Assembly (NCBI GenBank): GCA_029224185.1
Contig: CM055198.1
Span: 496,001 to 560,000, forward strand
DNA length: 64,000 nt
Direction of reading: 5' to 3'
Source of the DNA: Karalla daura
Taxonomy: Eukaryota > Chordata > Actinopteri > Chaetodontiformes > Leiognathidae
The translations under genes were made by a program, and so were the position numbers. Positions 8,484 through 20,397 of this stretch are shown here, piece by piece. Below the pieces are notes generated by a model. The model searched no databases. It saw nothing but the letters and a program-made list of their open reading frames with translations, and was not told where the DNA came from. Positions within the stretch are counted from its first letter, which is position 1; the number at the start of each line of letters is the position of its first letter.

Positions 8484-8557
8484 GGCCGGTTAGCTCAGTT
8501 GGTTAGAGCGTGGTGCTAATAACGCTAAGGTCATGTGTTCAACCCCCATACTGGCCA
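8484..8557 (+). tRNA. tRNA-Ile-AAT: tRNA-Ile(AAU), class Ile-2
   Basis: S unit of 574 bp, flank c; first gene of the 4113-bp block. Confidence 0.8.
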
Positions 8558-9057
8558 ATCCTGCTGTTCTTATACGCTGTCGTGCAGATCTAATGGTCTG
8601 AAAAAGTAGGAAAAAGAGGCACCAACAGAATCTTGGGAACCGTGATGGACTGCTGGGTCTGTTGAACGCCTACGGTGTGATGCTCTTGCTTGCAAATCTA
8701 TTGATGCTCCTCATCAATGCATGCTCCTAATCAATGCATCAATGCACCTCCATAATGGCCATTGTTCCAATGCCTGTCTTGAGCGTTGCTCATTGTCTTC
8801 TACAGGTCTTGTGATGAGATAAAAGAAGTCCTTGTGATATTGTAGGGTATCAAGGGTGTACGATGACAAATGGGTGTTGTTCTGGGTAACTTTCGATTCA
8901 TTCTATCCTATGTCTCAGTTGGAAAATACTTTTCCCAAGAGACACCTGTTGAGTGCTCGCAATGTCACATGACAAGCAAGACTTGAAAAGGCAGTTTTTG
9001 CCTGCATTTGCTTGATAATTCTCTACCAACCTCTTGAAAAATATCGTTGCAGAAAAA

Positions 9058-9131
9058 GGCCGGTTAGCTCAGTTGGTTAGAGCGTGGTGCTAATAACGCT
9101 AAGGTCATGTGTTCAACCCCCATACTGGCCA
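9058..9131 (+). tRNA. tRNA-Ile-AAT: tRNA-Ile(AAU), class Ile-2
   Basis: D unit of 616 bp, flank b with the upstream tctctaccaac version. Confidence 0.8.
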
Positions 9132-9165
9132 ATCCTCCTGTTGCAAAAGGAAGACAGCTTTCTGG

Positions 9166-9238
9166 GACCACGTGGCCTAATGGACAAGGCATCTGACTTC
9201 GGATCAGAAGATTGAGGGTTCGAGTCCCTTCGTGGTTG
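9166..9238 (+). tRNA. tRNA-Arg-TCG: tRNA-Arg(UCG), class Arg-1
   Basis: Intact copy; taaattgccc follows. Confidence 0.93.
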
Positions 9239-9673
9239 TAAATTGCCCAACAGTAGCAGCAGACAAGCGGATGACTGTGTGCTGAAACAGCGACTACTCA
9301 AATGACCAGCCACGGCTGTTCTGAGTCCATACATGCTGGACAAAAAGTCCCTCTAACCCTAACCTCCATAGTGGCCATCGCTTTAATGCCTGTCTTGAGC
9401 ATTGCTCATTGTCTTCTACGGGCCTTGTGATGAGATAAAAGAAGTCCTTGTGATATTGTAGGGTATCAAGGGTGTAAGATGACAAATGGGTGTTGTTCTG
9501 GGTAATTTTCGATTCATTCTATCCTATGTCTCAGTTGGAAAATACTTTTCCCAAGAGACACCTGTTGAGTGCTCGCAGTGTCACATGACAAGCAAGACTT
9601 GAAAAGGCAGTTTTTGCCTGCATTTGCTTGATAATTCTGTACCAACCTCTTGAAAAATATCGTTGCAGAAAAA

Positions 9674-9747
9674 GGCCGGTTAGCTCAGTTGGTTAGAGCG
9701 TGGTTCTAATAACGCTAAGGTCATGTGTTCAACCCCCATACTGGCCA
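9674..9747 (+). tRNA. tRNA-Ile-AAT: tRNA-Ile(AAU), class Ile-3
   Basis: D unit of 616 bp, flank b; mismatches in anticodon and T stems. Confidence 0.65.
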
Positions 9748-9781
9748 ATCCTCCTGTTGCAAAAGGAAGACAGCTTTCTGG

Positions 9782-9854
9782 GACCACGTGGCCTAATGTA
9801 CAAGGCATCTGACTTCGGATCAGAAGATTGAGGGTTCGAGTCCCTTCGTGGTTG
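9782..9854 (+). tRNA. tRNA-Arg-TCG: tRNA-Arg(UCG), class Arg-2
   Basis: G19T copy; acaagcgcatgac follows further downstream, a mark of this lineage. Confidence 0.75.
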
Positions 9855-10289
9855 TAAATTGCCCAACAGTAGCAGCAGACAAGCGCATGACTGTGTGCTG
9901 AAACAGCGACTACTCAAATGACCAGCCACGGCTGTTCTGAGTCCATACATGCTGGACAAAAAGTCCCTCTAACCCTCACCTCCATAGTGGCCATCGCTTT
10001 AATGCCTGTCTTGAGCGTTGCTCATTGTCTTCTACGGGCCTTGTGATGAGATAAAAGAAGTCCTTGTGATATTGTAGGGTATCAAGGGTGTAAGATGACA
10101 AATGGGTGTTGTTCTGGGTAATTTTCGATTCATTCTATCCTATGTCTCAGTTGGAAAATACTTTTCCCAAGAGACACCTGTTGAGTGCTCGCAGTGTCAC
10201 ATGACAAGCAAGACTTGAAAAGGCAGTTTTTGCCTGCATTTGCTTGATAATTCTGTACCAACCTCTTGAAAAATATCGTTGCAGAAAAA

Positions 10290-10363
10290 GGCCGGTTAGC
10301 TCAGTTGGTTAGAGCGTGGTGCTAATAACGCCAAGGTCATGGGTTCAACCCCCATACTGGCCA
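10290..10363 (+). tRNA. tRNA-Ile-AAT: tRNA-Ile(AAU), class Ile-1
   Basis: Unmodified, S unit of 563 bp, flank b. Confidence 0.95.
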
Positions 10364-10852
10364 ATCCTGCTGTTCTTATACGCAGTCGTGCAGATCTGAT
10401 GGTCGGAAAAAGAGGCACCAACAGAATCTTGGGAACCGTGATGGACTGCTGGGTCTGTTGAACGCCTACGGTGTGATGCTCTTGCTTGCAAATCTATTGA
10501 TGCTCATAATCAATGCATGCTCCTAATCAATGCATCAATGCACCTCCATAGTGGCCATTGCTCCAATGCCTGTCTTGAGCGTTGCTCATTGTCTTCTGCA
10601 GGTCTATGATGAGATAAAAGAAGTCCTTGTGATATTGTAGGGTATCAAGGGTGTAAGATGACAAATGGGTGTTGTTCTGGGTAACTTTCGATTCTTTCTA
10701 TCCTATGTCTCAGTTGGAAAATACTTTTCCCAAGAGACACCTGTTGAGTGCTCGCAATGTCACATGACAAGCAAGACTTGAAAAGGCAGTTTTTGCCTGC
10801 ATTTGCTTGATAATTCTGTCCCAACCTCTTGAAAAATATAGTTGCAGAAAAA

Positions 10853-10926
10853 GGCCGGTTAGCTCAGTTGGTTAGAGCGTGGTGCTAATAACGCCAAGGT
10901 CATGGGTTCAACCACCATACTGGCCA
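10853..10926 (+). tRNA. tRNA-Ile-AAT: tRNA-Ile(AAU), class Ile-4
   Basis: C61A copy in an S unit of 564 bp, flank a. Confidence 0.65.
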
Positions 10927-11416
10927 ATCCTGCTGTTCTTATACGCAGTCGTGCAGATCCAATGGTCGGAAATAGAGGCACCAACAGAATCTTGGGAACC
11001 GTGATGGACTGCTGGGTCTGTTGAACGCCTACGGTGTGATGCTCTTGCTTGCAAATCTATTGATGCTCCTAATCAATGCATGCTTCTAATCAATGCATCA
11101 ATGCACCTCCATAGTGGCCATTGCTCCAATGCCTGTCTTGAGCGTTGCTCATTGTCTTCTACAGGTCTCGTGATGAGATAAAAGAAGTCCTTGTGATATT
11201 GTAGGGTATCAAGGGTGTAAGATGACAAATGGGTGTTGTTCTGGGTAACTTTCGATTCATTCTATCCTATGTCTCAGTTGGAAAATACTATTCCCAAGAG
11301 ACACCTGTTGAGTGCTCGCAATGTCACATGACAAGCAAGACTTGAAAAGGCAGTTTTTGCCTGCATTTGCTTGATAATTCTGTACCAACCTCTTGAAAAA
11401 TATAGCTGCGGAAAGA

Positions 11417-11490
11417 GGCCGGTTAGCTCAGTTGGTTAGAGCGTGGTTCTAATAACGCTAAGGTCATGTGTTCAACCCCCATACTGGCCA
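11417..11490 (+). tRNA. tRNA-Ile-AAT: tRNA-Ile(AAU), class Ile-3
   Basis: D unit of 616 bp with flank c, otherwise typical of S units, so this unit is a recombinant. Confidence 0.65.
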
Positions 11491-11524
11491 ATCCTCCTGT
11501 TGGAAAAGGAAGACAGCTTTCTGG

Positions 11525-11597
11525 GACCACGTGGCCTAATGTACAAGGCATCTGACTTCGGATCAGAAGATTGAGGGTTCGAGTCCCTTCGTGGTTG
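11525..11597 (+). tRNA. tRNA-Arg-TCG: tRNA-Arg(UCG), class Arg-2
   Basis: G19T copy. The gap to Ile has the ggaaaagg version. Confidence 0.75.
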
Positions 11598-12032
11598 TAA
11601 ATTGCCCAACAGTAGCAGCAGACAAGCGCATGACTGTGTGCTGAAACAGCGACTACTCAAATGACCAGCCACGGCTGTTCTGAGTCCATACATGCTGGAC
11701 AAAAAGTCCCTCTAACCCTCACCTCCATAGTGGCCATCGCTTTAATGCCTGTCTTGAGCGTTGCTCATTGTCTTCTACGGGCCTTGTGATGAGATAAAAG
11801 AAGTCCTTGTGATATTGTAGGGTATCAAGGGTGTAAGATGACAAATGGGTGTTGTTCTGGGTAATTTTCGATTCATTCTATCCTATGTCTCAGTTGGAAA
11901 ATACTTTTCCCAAGAGACACCTGTTGAGTGCTCGCAGTGTCACATGACAAGCAAGACTTGAAAAGGCAGTTTTTGCCTGCATTTGCTTGATAATTCTGTA
12001 CCAACCTCTTGAAAAATATCGTTGCAGAAAAA

Positions 12033-12106
12033 GGCCGGTTAGCTCAGTTGGTTAGAGCGTGGTGCTAATAACGCCAAGGTCATGGGTTCAACCCCCATAC
12101 TGGCCA
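12033..12106 (+). tRNA. tRNA-Ile-AAT: tRNA-Ile(AAU), class Ile-1
   Basis: Unmodified, S unit of 564 bp, flank b. Confidence 0.95.
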
Positions 12107-12596
12107 ATCCTGCTGTTCTTATACGCAGTCGTGCAGATCCAATGGTCGGAAATAGAGGCACCAACAGAATCTTGGGAACCGTGATGGACTGCTGGGTCTG
12201 TTGAACGCCTACGGTGTGATGCTCTTGCTTGCAAATCTATTGATGCTCCTAATCAATGCATGCTTCTAATCAATGCATCAATGCACCTCCATAGTGGCCA
12301 TTGCTCCAATGCCTGTCTTGAGCGTTGCTCATTGTCTTCTACAGGTCTCGTGATGAGATAAAAGAAGTCCTTGTGATATTGTAGGGTATCAAGGGTGTAA
12401 GATGACAAATGGGTGTTGTTCTGGGTAACTTTCGATTCATTCTATCCTATGTCTCAGTTGGAAAATACTTTTCCCAAGAGACACCTGTTGAGTGCTCGCA
12501 ATGTCACATGACAAGCAAGACTTGAAAAGGCAGTTTTTGCCTGCATTTGCTTGATAATTCTGTACCAACCTCTTGAAAAATATAGCTGCGGAAAGA

Positions 12597-12670
12597 GGCC
12601 GGTTAGCTCAGTTGGTTAGAGCGTGGTGCTAATAACGCTAAGGTCATGTGTTCAACCCCCATACTGGCCA
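12597..12670 (+). tRNA. tRNA-Ile-AAT: tRNA-Ile(AAU), class Ile-2
   Basis: S unit of 574 bp, flank c; opens the second 4113-bp block. Confidence 0.8.
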
Positions 12671-13170
12671 ATCCTGCTGTTCTTATACGCTGTCGTGCAG
12701 ATCTAATGGTCTGAAAAAGTAGGAAAAAGAGGCACCAACAGAATCTTGGGAACCGTGATGGACTGCTGGGTCTGTTGAACGCCTACGGTGTGATGCTCTT
12801 GCTTGCAAATCTATTGATGCTCCTCATCAATGCATGCTCCTAATCAATGCATCAATGCACCTCCATAATGGCCATTGTTCCAATGCCTGTCTTGAGCGTT
12901 GCTCATTGTCTTCTACAGGTCTTGTGATGAGATAAAAGAAGTCCTTGTGATATTGTAGGGTATCAAGGGTGTACGATGACAAATGGGTGTTGTTCTGGGT
13001 AACTTTCGATTCATTCTATCCTATGTCTCAGTTGGAAAATACTTTTCCCAAGAGACACCTGTTGAGTGCTCGCAATGTCACATGACAAGCAAGACTTGAA
13101 AAGGCAGTTTTTGCCTGCATTTGCTTGATAATTCTCTACCAACCTCTTGAAAAATATCGTTGCAGAAAAA

Positions 13171-13244
13171 GGCCGGTTAGCTCAGTTGGTTAGAGCGTGG
13201 TGCTAATAACGCTAAGGTCATGTGTTCAACCCCCATACTGGCCA
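13171..13244 (+). tRNA. tRNA-Ile-AAT: tRNA-Ile(AAU), class Ile-2
   Basis: D unit of 616 bp, flank b; counterpart of 9058. Confidence 0.8.
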
Positions 13245-13278
13245 ATCCTCCTGTTGCAAAAGGAAGACAGCTTTCTGG

Positions 13279-13351
13279 GACCACGTGGCCTAATGGACAA
13301 GGCATCTGACTTCGGATCAGAAGATTGAGGGTTCGAGTCCCTTCGTGGTTG
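13279..13351 (+). tRNA. tRNA-Arg-TCG: tRNA-Arg(UCG), class Arg-1
   Basis: Intact copy; counterpart of 9166. Confidence 0.93.
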
Positions 13352-13786
13352 TAAATTGCCCAACAGTAGCAGCAGACAAGCGGATGACTGTGTGCTGAAA
13401 CAGCGACTACTCAAATGACCAGCCACGGCTGTTCTGAGTCCATACATGCTGGACAAAAAGTCCCTCTAACCCTAACCTCCATAGTGGCCATCGCTTTAAT
13501 GCCTGTCTTGAGCATTGCTCATTGTCTTCTACGGGCCTTGTGATGAGATAAAAGAAGTCCTTGTGATATTGTAGGGTATCAAGGGTGTAAGATGACAAAT
13601 GGGTGTTGTTCTGGGTAATTTTCGATTCATTCTATCCTATGTCTCAGTTGGAAAATACTTTTCCCAAGAGACACCTGTTGAGTGCTCGCAGTGTCACATG
13701 ACAAGCAAGACTTGAAAAGGCAGTTTTTGCCTGCATTTGCTTGATAATTCTGTACCAACCTCTTGAAAAATATCGTTGCAGAAAAA

Positions 13787-13860
13787 GGCCGGTTAGCTCA
13801 GTTGGTTAGAGCGTGGTTCTAATAACGCTAAGGTCATGTGTTCAACCCCCATACTGGCCA
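13787..13860 (+). tRNA. tRNA-Ile-AAT: tRNA-Ile(AAU), class Ile-3
   Basis: D unit of 616 bp, flank b; counterpart of 9674. Confidence 0.65.
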
Positions 13861-13894
13861 ATCCTCCTGTTGCAAAAGGAAGACAGCTTTCTGG

Positions 13895-13967
13895 GACCAC
13901 GTGGCCTAATGTACAAGGCATCTGACTTCGGATCAGAAGATTGAGGGTTCGAGTCCCTTCGTGGTTG
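13895..13967 (+). tRNA. tRNA-Arg-TCG: tRNA-Arg(UCG), class Arg-2
   Basis: G19T copy; counterpart of 9782. Confidence 0.75.
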
Positions 13968-14402
13968 TAAATTGCCCAACAGTAGCAGCAGACAAGCGCA
14001 TGACTGTGTGCTGAAACAGCGACTACTCAAATGACCAGCCACGGCTGTTCTGAGTCCATACATGCTGGACAAAAAGTCCCTCTAACCCTCACCTCCATAG
14101 TGGCCATCGCTTTAATGCCTGTCTTGAGCGTTGCTCATTGTCTTCTACGGGCCTTGTGATGAGATAAAAGAAGTCCTTGTGATATTGTAGGGTATCAAGG
14201 GTGTAAGATGACAAATGGGTGTTGTTCTGGGTAATTTTCGATTCATTCTATCCTATGTCTCAGTTGGAAAATACTTTTCCCAAGAGACACCTGTTGAGTG
14301 CTCGCAGTGTCACATGACAAGCAAGACTTGAAAAGGCAGTTTTTGCCTGCATTTGCTTGATAATTCTGTACCAACCTCTTGAAAAATATCGTTGCAGAAA
14401 AA

Positions 14403-14476
14403 GGCCGGTTAGCTCAGTTGGTTAGAGCGTGGTGCTAATAACGCCAAGGTCATGGGTTCAACCCCCATACTGGCCA
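14403..14476 (+). tRNA. tRNA-Ile-AAT: tRNA-Ile(AAU), class Ile-1
   Basis: Unmodified, S unit of 563 bp, flank b. Confidence 0.95.
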
Positions 14477-14965
14477 ATCCTGCTGTTCTTATACGCAGTC
14501 GTGCAGATCTGATGGTCGGAAAAAGAGGCACCAACAGAATCTTGGGAACCGTGATGGACTGCTGGGTCTGTTGAACGCCTACGGTGTGATGCTCTTGCTT
14601 GCAAATCTATTGATGCTCATAATCAATGCATGCTCCTAATCAATGCATCAATGCACCTCCATAGTGGCCATTGCTCCAATGCCTGTCTTGAGCGTTGCTC
14701 ATTGTCTTCTGCAGGTCTATGATGAGATAAAAGAAGTCCTTGTGATATTGTAGGGTATCAAGGGTGTAAGATGACAAATGGGTGTTGTTCTGGGTAACTT
14801 TCGATTCTTTCTATCCTATGTCTCAGTTGGAAAATACTTTTCCCAAGAGACACCTGTTGAGTGCTCGCAATGTCACATGACAAGCAAGACTTGAAAAGGC
14901 AGTTTTTGCCTGCATTTGCTTGATAATTCTGTCCCAACCTCTTGAAAAATATAGTTGCAGAAAAA

Positions 14966-15039
14966 GGCCGGTTAGCTCAGTTGGTTAGAGCGTGGTGCTA
15001 ATAACGCCAAGGTCATGGGTTCAACCACCATACTGGCCA
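14966..15039 (+). tRNA. tRNA-Ile-AAT: tRNA-Ile(AAU), class Ile-4
   Basis: C61A copy, S unit of 564 bp, flank a. Confidence 0.65.
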
Positions 15040-15529
15040 ATCCTGCTGTTCTTATACGCAGTCGTGCAGATCCAATGGTCGGAAATAGAGGCACCAACAG
15101 AATCTTGGGAACCGTGATGGACTGCTGGGTCTGTTGAACGCCTACGGTGTGATGCTCTTGCTTGCAAATCTATTGATGCTCCTAATCAATGCATGCTTCT
15201 AATCAATGCATCAATGCACCTCCATAGTGGCCATTGCTCCAATGCCTGTCTTGAGCGTTGCTCATTGTCTTCTACAGGTCTCGTGATGAGATAAAAGAAG
15301 TCCTTGTGATATTGTAGGGTATCAAGGGTGTAAGATGACAAATGGGTGTTGTTCTGGGTAACTTTCGATTCATTCTATCCTATGTCTCAGTTGGAAAATA
15401 CTATTCCCAAGAGACACCTGTTGAGTGCTCGCAATGTCACATGACAAGCAAGACTTGAAAAGGCAGTTTTTGCCTGCATTTGCTTGATAATTCTGTACCA
15501 ACCTCTTGAAAAATATAGCTGCGGAAAGA

Positions 15530-15603
15530 GGCCGGTTAGCTCAGTTGGTTAGAGCGTGGTTCTAATAACGCTAAGGTCATGTGTTCAACCCCCATACTGG
15601 CCA
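15530..15603 (+). tRNA. tRNA-Ile-AAT: tRNA-Ile(AAU), class Ile-3
   Basis: D unit of 616 bp with flank c; counterpart of the recombinant unit at 11417. Confidence 0.65.
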
Positions 15604-15637
15604 ATCCTCCTGTTGGAAAAGGAAGACAGCTTTCTGG

Positions 15638-15710
15638 GACCACGTGGCCTAATGTACAAGGCATCTGACTTCGGATCAGAAGATTGAGGGTTCGAGTCCC
15701 TTCGTGGTTG
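15638..15710 (+). tRNA. tRNA-Arg-TCG: tRNA-Arg(UCG), class Arg-2
   Basis: G19T copy behind the ggaaaagg gap version. Confidence 0.75.
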
Positions 15711-16145
15711 TAAATTGCCCAACAGTAGCAGCAGACAAGCGCATGACTGTGTGCTGAAACAGCGACTACTCAAATGACCAGCCACGGCTGTTCTGAGTCC
15801 ATACATGCTGGACAAAAAGTCCCTCTAACCCTCACCTCCATAGTGGCCATCGCTTTAATGCCTGTCTTGAGCGTTGCTCATTGTCTTCTACGGGCCTTGT
15901 GATGAGATAAAAGAAGTCCTTGTGATATTGTAGGGTATCAAGGGTGTAAGATGACAAATGGGTGTTGTTCTGGGTAATTTTCGATTCATTCTATCCTATG
16001 TCTCAGTTGGAAAATACTTTTCCCAAGAGACACCTGTTGAGTGCTCGCAGTGTCACATGACAAGCAAGACTTGAAAAGGCAGTTTTTGCCTGCATTTGCT
16101 TGATAATTCTGTACCAACCTCTTGAAAAATATCGTTGCAGAAAAA

Positions 16146-16219
16146 GGCCGGTTAGCTCAGTTGGTTAGAGCGTGGTGCTAATAACGCCAAGGTCATGGGT
16201 TCAACCCCCATACTGGCCA
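16146..16219 (+). tRNA. tRNA-Ile-AAT: tRNA-Ile(AAU), class Ile-1
   Basis: Unmodified, S unit of 564 bp, flank b. The 4113-bp correspondence ends in its spacer. Confidence 0.95.
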
Positions 16220-16709
16220 ATCCTGCTGTTCTTATACGCAGTCGTGCAGATCTAATGGTAGGAAAAAGAGGCACCAACAGAATCTTGGGAACCGTGATGG
16301 ACTGCTGGGTCTGTTGAACGCCTACGGTGTGATGCTCTTGCTTGCAAATCTATTGATGCTCCTAATCAATGCATGCTCCTAATCAATGCATCAATGCACC
16401 TCCATAATGGCCATTGTTCCAATGCCTGTCTTGAGCGTTGCTCATTGTCTTCTACAGGTCTTGTGATGAGATAAAAGAAGTCCTTGTGATATTGTAGGGT
16501 ATCAAGGGTGTACGATGACAAATGGGTGTTGTTCTGGGTAACTTTCGATTCATTCTATCCTATGTCTCAGTTGGAAAATACTTTTCCCAAGAGACACCTG
16601 TTGAGTGCTCGCAATGTCACATGACAAGCAAGACTTGAAAAGGCAGTTTTTGCCTGCATTTGCTTGATAATTCTGTCCCAACCTCTTGAAAAATATCGTT
16701 GCAGAAAAA

Positions 16710-16783
16710 GGCCGGTTAGCTCAGTTGGTTAGAGCGTGGTGCTAATAACGCTAAGGTCATGTGTTCAACCCCCATACTGGCCA
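16710..16783 (+). tRNA. tRNA-Ile-AAT: tRNA-Ile(AAU), class Ile-2
   Basis: D unit of 616 bp, flank b; resembles the unit at 5603. Confidence 0.8.
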
Positions 16784-16817
16784 ATCCTCCTGTTGCAAAA
16801 GGAAGACAGCTTTCTGG

Positions 16818-16890
16818 GACCACGTGGCCTAATGGACAAGGCATCTGACTTCGGATCAGAAGATTGAGGGTTCGAGTCCCTTCGTGGTTG
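16818..16890 (+). tRNA. tRNA-Arg-TCG: tRNA-Arg(UCG), class Arg-1
   Basis: Intact copy; taatttgccc follows. Confidence 0.93.
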
Positions 16891-17325
16891 TAATTTGCCC
16901 AACAGTCGCAGCAGACAAGCGGATGACTGTGAGCTGAAACAGCGACTACTCAAATGACCAGCCACGGCTGTTCTGAGTCCATACATGCTGGACAAAAAGT
17001 CCCTCTAACCCTAACCTCCATAGTGGCCATCGCTTTAATGCCTGTCTTGAGCGTTGTTCATTGTCTTCTACGGGCCTTGTGATGAGATAAAAGAAGTCCT
17101 TGTGATATTGTAGGGTATCAAGGGTGTAAGATGACAAATGGGTGTTGTTCTGGGTAATTTTCGATTCATTCTATCCTATGTCTCAGTTGGAAAATACTTT
17201 TCCCAAGAGACACCTGTTGAGTGCTCGCAGTGTCACATGACAAGCAAGACTTGAAAAGGCAGTTTTTGCCTGCATTTGCTTGATAATTCTGTACCAACCT
17301 CTTGAAAAATATCGTTGCAGAAAAA

Positions 17326-17399
17326 GGCCGGTTAGCTCAGTTGGTTAGAGCGTGGTGCTAATAACGCCAAGGTCATGGGTTCAACCCCCATACTGGCCA
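17326..17399 (+). tRNA. tRNA-Ile-AAT: tRNA-Ile(AAU), class Ile-1
   Basis: Unmodified, S unit of 564 bp, flank b; counterpart of 6783. Confidence 0.95.
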
Positions 17400-17889
17400 A
17401 TCCTGCTGTTCTTATACGCAGTCGTGCAGATCTAATGGTAGGAAAAAGAGGCACCAACAGAATCTTGGGAACCGTGATGGACTGCTGGGTCTGTTGAACG
17501 CCTACGGTGTGATGCTCTTGCTTGCAAATCTATTGATGCTCCTAATCAATGCATGCTCCTAATCAATGCATCAATGCACCTCCATAATGGCCATTGTTCC
17601 AATGCCTGTCTTGAGCGTTGCTCATTGTCTTCTACAGGTCTTGTGATGAGATAAAAGAAGTCCTTGTGATATTGTAGGGTATCAAGGGTGTACGATGACA
17701 AATGGGTGTTGTTCTGGGTAACTTTCGATTCATTCTATCCTATGTCTCAGTTGGAAAATACTTTTCCCAAGAGACACCTGTTGAGTGCTCGCAATGTCAC
17801 ATGACAAGCAAGACTTGAAAAGGCAGTTTTTGCCTGCATTTGCTTGATAATTCTGTCCCAACCTCTTGAAAAATATAGTTGCAGAAAAA

Positions 17890-17963
17890 GGCCGGTTAGC
17901 TCAGTTGGTTAGAGCGTGGTGCTAATAACGCCAAGGTCATGGGTTCAACCCCCATACTGGCCA
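17890..17963 (+). tRNA. tRNA-Ile-AAT: tRNA-Ile(AAU), class Ile-1
   Basis: Unmodified, S unit of 573 bp, flank a; counterpart of 7347. Confidence 0.95.
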
Positions 17964-18462
17964 ATCCTGCTGTTCTTATACGCAGTCGTGCAGATCTAAT
18001 TGTCTGAAAAAGTAGTAAAAAGAGGCACCAACAGAATCTTGGGAACCGTGATGGACTGCTGGGTCTGTTGAACGCCTACGGTGTGATGCTCTTGCTTGCA
18101 AATCTATTGATGCTCATAATCAATGCATGCTCCTAATCAATGCATCAATGCACCTCCATAGTGGCCATTGCTCCAATGCCTGTCTTGAGCGTTGCTCATT
18201 GTCTTCTGCAGGTCTATGATGAGATAAAAGAAGTCCTTGTGATATTGTAGGGTAACAAGGGTGTAAGATGACAAATGGGTGTTGTTCTGGGTAACTTTCG
18301 ATTCTTTCTATCCTATGTCTCAGTTGGAAAATACTTTTCCCAAGAGACACCTGTTGAGTGCTCGCAATGTCACATGACAAGCAAGACTTGAAAAGGCAGT
18401 TTTTGCCTGCATTTGCTTGATAATTCTGTCCCAACCTCTTGAAAAATATAGTTGCAGAAAAA

Positions 18463-18536
18463 GGCCGGTTAGCTCAGTTGGTTAGAGCGTGGTGCTAATA
18501 ACGCCAAGGTCATGGGTTCAACCCCCATACTGGCCA
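18463..18536 (+). tRNA. tRNA-Ile-AAT: tRNA-Ile(AAU), class Ile-1
   Basis: Unmodified, S unit of 564 bp, flank a; counterpart of 7920. Confidence 0.95.
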
Positions 18537-19026
18537 ATCCTGCTGTTCTTATACGCAGTCGTGCAGATCCAATGGTCGGAAATAGAGGCACCAACAGAAT
18601 CTTGGGAACCGTGATGGACTGCTGGGTCTGTTGAACGCCTACGGTGTGATGCTCTTGCTTGCAAATCTATTGATGCTCCTAATCAATGCATGCTTCTAAT
18701 CAATGCATCAATGCACCTCCATAGTGGCCATTGCTCCAATGCCTGTCTTGAGCGTTGCTCATTGTCTTCTACAGGTCTCGTGATGAGATAAAAGAAGTCC
18801 TTGTGATATTGTAGGGTATCAAGGGTGTAAGATGACAAATGGGTGTTGTTCTGGGTAACTTTCGATTCATTCTATCCTATGTCTCAGTTGGAAAATACTT
18901 TTCCCAAGAGACACCTGTTGAGTGCTCGCAATGTCACATGACAAGCAAGACTTGAAAAGGCAGTTTTTGCCTGCATTTGCTTGATAATTCTGTACCAACC
19001 TCTTGAAAAATATAGCTGCGGAAAGA

Positions 19027-19100
19027 GGCCGGTTAGCTCAGTTGGTTAGAGCGTGGTGCTAATAACGCTAAGGTCATGTGTTCAACCCCCATACTGGCCA
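19027..19100 (+). tRNA. tRNA-Ile-AAT: tRNA-Ile(AAU), class Ile-2
   Basis: S unit of 574 bp, flank c; counterpart of 8484. Confidence 0.8.
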
Positions 19101-19600
19101 ATCCTGCTGTTCTTATACGCTGTCGTGCAGATCTAATGGTCTGAAAAAGTAGGAAAAAGAGGCACCAACAGAATCTTGGGAACCGTGATGGACTGCTGGG
19201 TCTGTTGAACGCCTACGGTGTGATGCTCTTGCTTGCAAATCTATTGATGCTCCTCATCAATGCATGCTCCTAATCAATGCATCAATGCACCTCCATAATG
19301 GCCATTGTTCCAATGCCTGTCTTGAGCGTTGCTCATTGTCTTCTACAGGTCTTGTGATGAGATAAAAGAAGTCCTTGTGATATTGTAGGGTATCAAGGGT
19401 GTACGATGACAAATGGGTGTTGTTCTGGGTAACTTTCGATTCATTCTATCCTATGTCTCAGTTGGAAAATACTTTTCCCAAGAGACACCTGTTGAGTGCT
19501 CGCAATGTCACATGACAAGCAAGACTTGAAAAGGCAGTTTTTGCCTGCATTTGCTTGATAATTCTCTACCAACCTCTTGAAAAATATCGTTGCAGAAAAA

Positions 19601-19674
19601 GGCCGGTTAGCTCAGTTGGTTAGAGCGTGGTGCTAATAACGCTAAGGTCATGTGTTCAACCCCCATACTGGCCA
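19601..19674 (+). tRNA. tRNA-Ile-AAT: tRNA-Ile(AAU), class Ile-2
   Basis: D unit of 616 bp, flank b; counterpart of 9058. Confidence 0.8.
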
Positions 19675-19708
19675 ATCCTCCTGTTGCAAAAGGAAGACAG
19701 CTTTCTGG

Positions 19709-19781
19709 GACCACGTGGCCTAATGGACAAGGCATCTGACTTCGGATCAGAAGATTGAGGGTTCGAGTCCCTTCGTGGTTG
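19709..19781 (+). tRNA. tRNA-Arg-TCG: tRNA-Arg(UCG), class Arg-1
   Basis: Intact copy; taaattgccc follows. Confidence 0.93.
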
Positions 19782-20216
19782 TAAATTGCCCAACAGTAGC
19801 AGCAGACAAGCGGATGACTGTGTGCTGAAACAGCGACTACTCAAATGACCAGCCACGGCTGTTCTGAGTCCATACATGCTGGACAAAAAGTCCCTCTAAC
19901 CCTAACCTCCATAGTGGCCATCGCTTTAATGCCTGTCTTGAGCATTGCTCATTGTCTTCTACGGGCCTTGTGATGAGATAAAAGAAGTCCTTGTGATATT
20001 GTAGGGTATCAAGGGTGTAAGATGACAAATGGGTGTTGTTCTGGGTAATTTTCGATTCATTCTATCCTATGTCTCAGTTGGAAAATACTTTTCCCAAGAG
20101 ACACCTGTTGAGTGCTCGCAGTGTCACATGACAAGCAAGACTTGAAAAGGCAGTTTTTGCCTGCATTTGCTTGATAATTCTGTACCAACCTCTTGAAAAA
20201 TATCGTTGCAGAAAAA

Positions 20217-20290
20217 GGCCGGTTAGCTCAGTTGGTTAGAGCGTGGTTCTAATAACGCTAAGGTCATGTGTTCAACCCCCATACTGGCCA
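20217..20290 (+). tRNA. tRNA-Ile-AAT: tRNA-Ile(AAU), class Ile-3
   Basis: D unit of 616 bp, flank b; counterpart of 9674. Confidence 0.65.
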
Positions 20291-20324
20291 ATCCTCCTGT
20301 TGCAAAAGGAAGACAGCTTTCTGG

Positions 20325-20397
20325 GACCACGTGGCCTAATGTACAAGGCATCTGACTTCGGATCAGAAGATTGAGGGTTCGAGTCCCTTCGTGGTTG
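20325..20397 (+). tRNA. tRNA-Arg-TCG: tRNA-Arg(UCG), class Arg-2
   Basis: G19T copy; counterpart of 9782. Confidence 0.75.

Larger units (their letters stand above)
6783..11537 (+). repeat. Left copy of a long duplication, offset 10543 bp
   Basis: The units at 6783, 7347, 7920, 8484, 9058, 9674, 10290, 10853 and 11417 recur in the same order, spacing and class at 17326 to 21960, each exactly 10543 bp away. The match begins in the flank of 6783. It ends in the Arg gene of the last unit, where this copy is Arg-2 and the other is Arg-1b. Confidence 0.85.
8484..16250 (+). repeat. Higher-order repeat, period 4113 bp (about 1.9 copies)
   Basis: Seven units starting at 8484 (S, D, D, S, S, D, S) repeat from 12597 with identical spacings of 574, 616, 616, 563, 564, 616 and 564 bp and identical gene classes. 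The second copy diverges near 16250, where the S spacer changes from the ccaatggtcgg to the ctaatggtagg version. Confidence 0.87.
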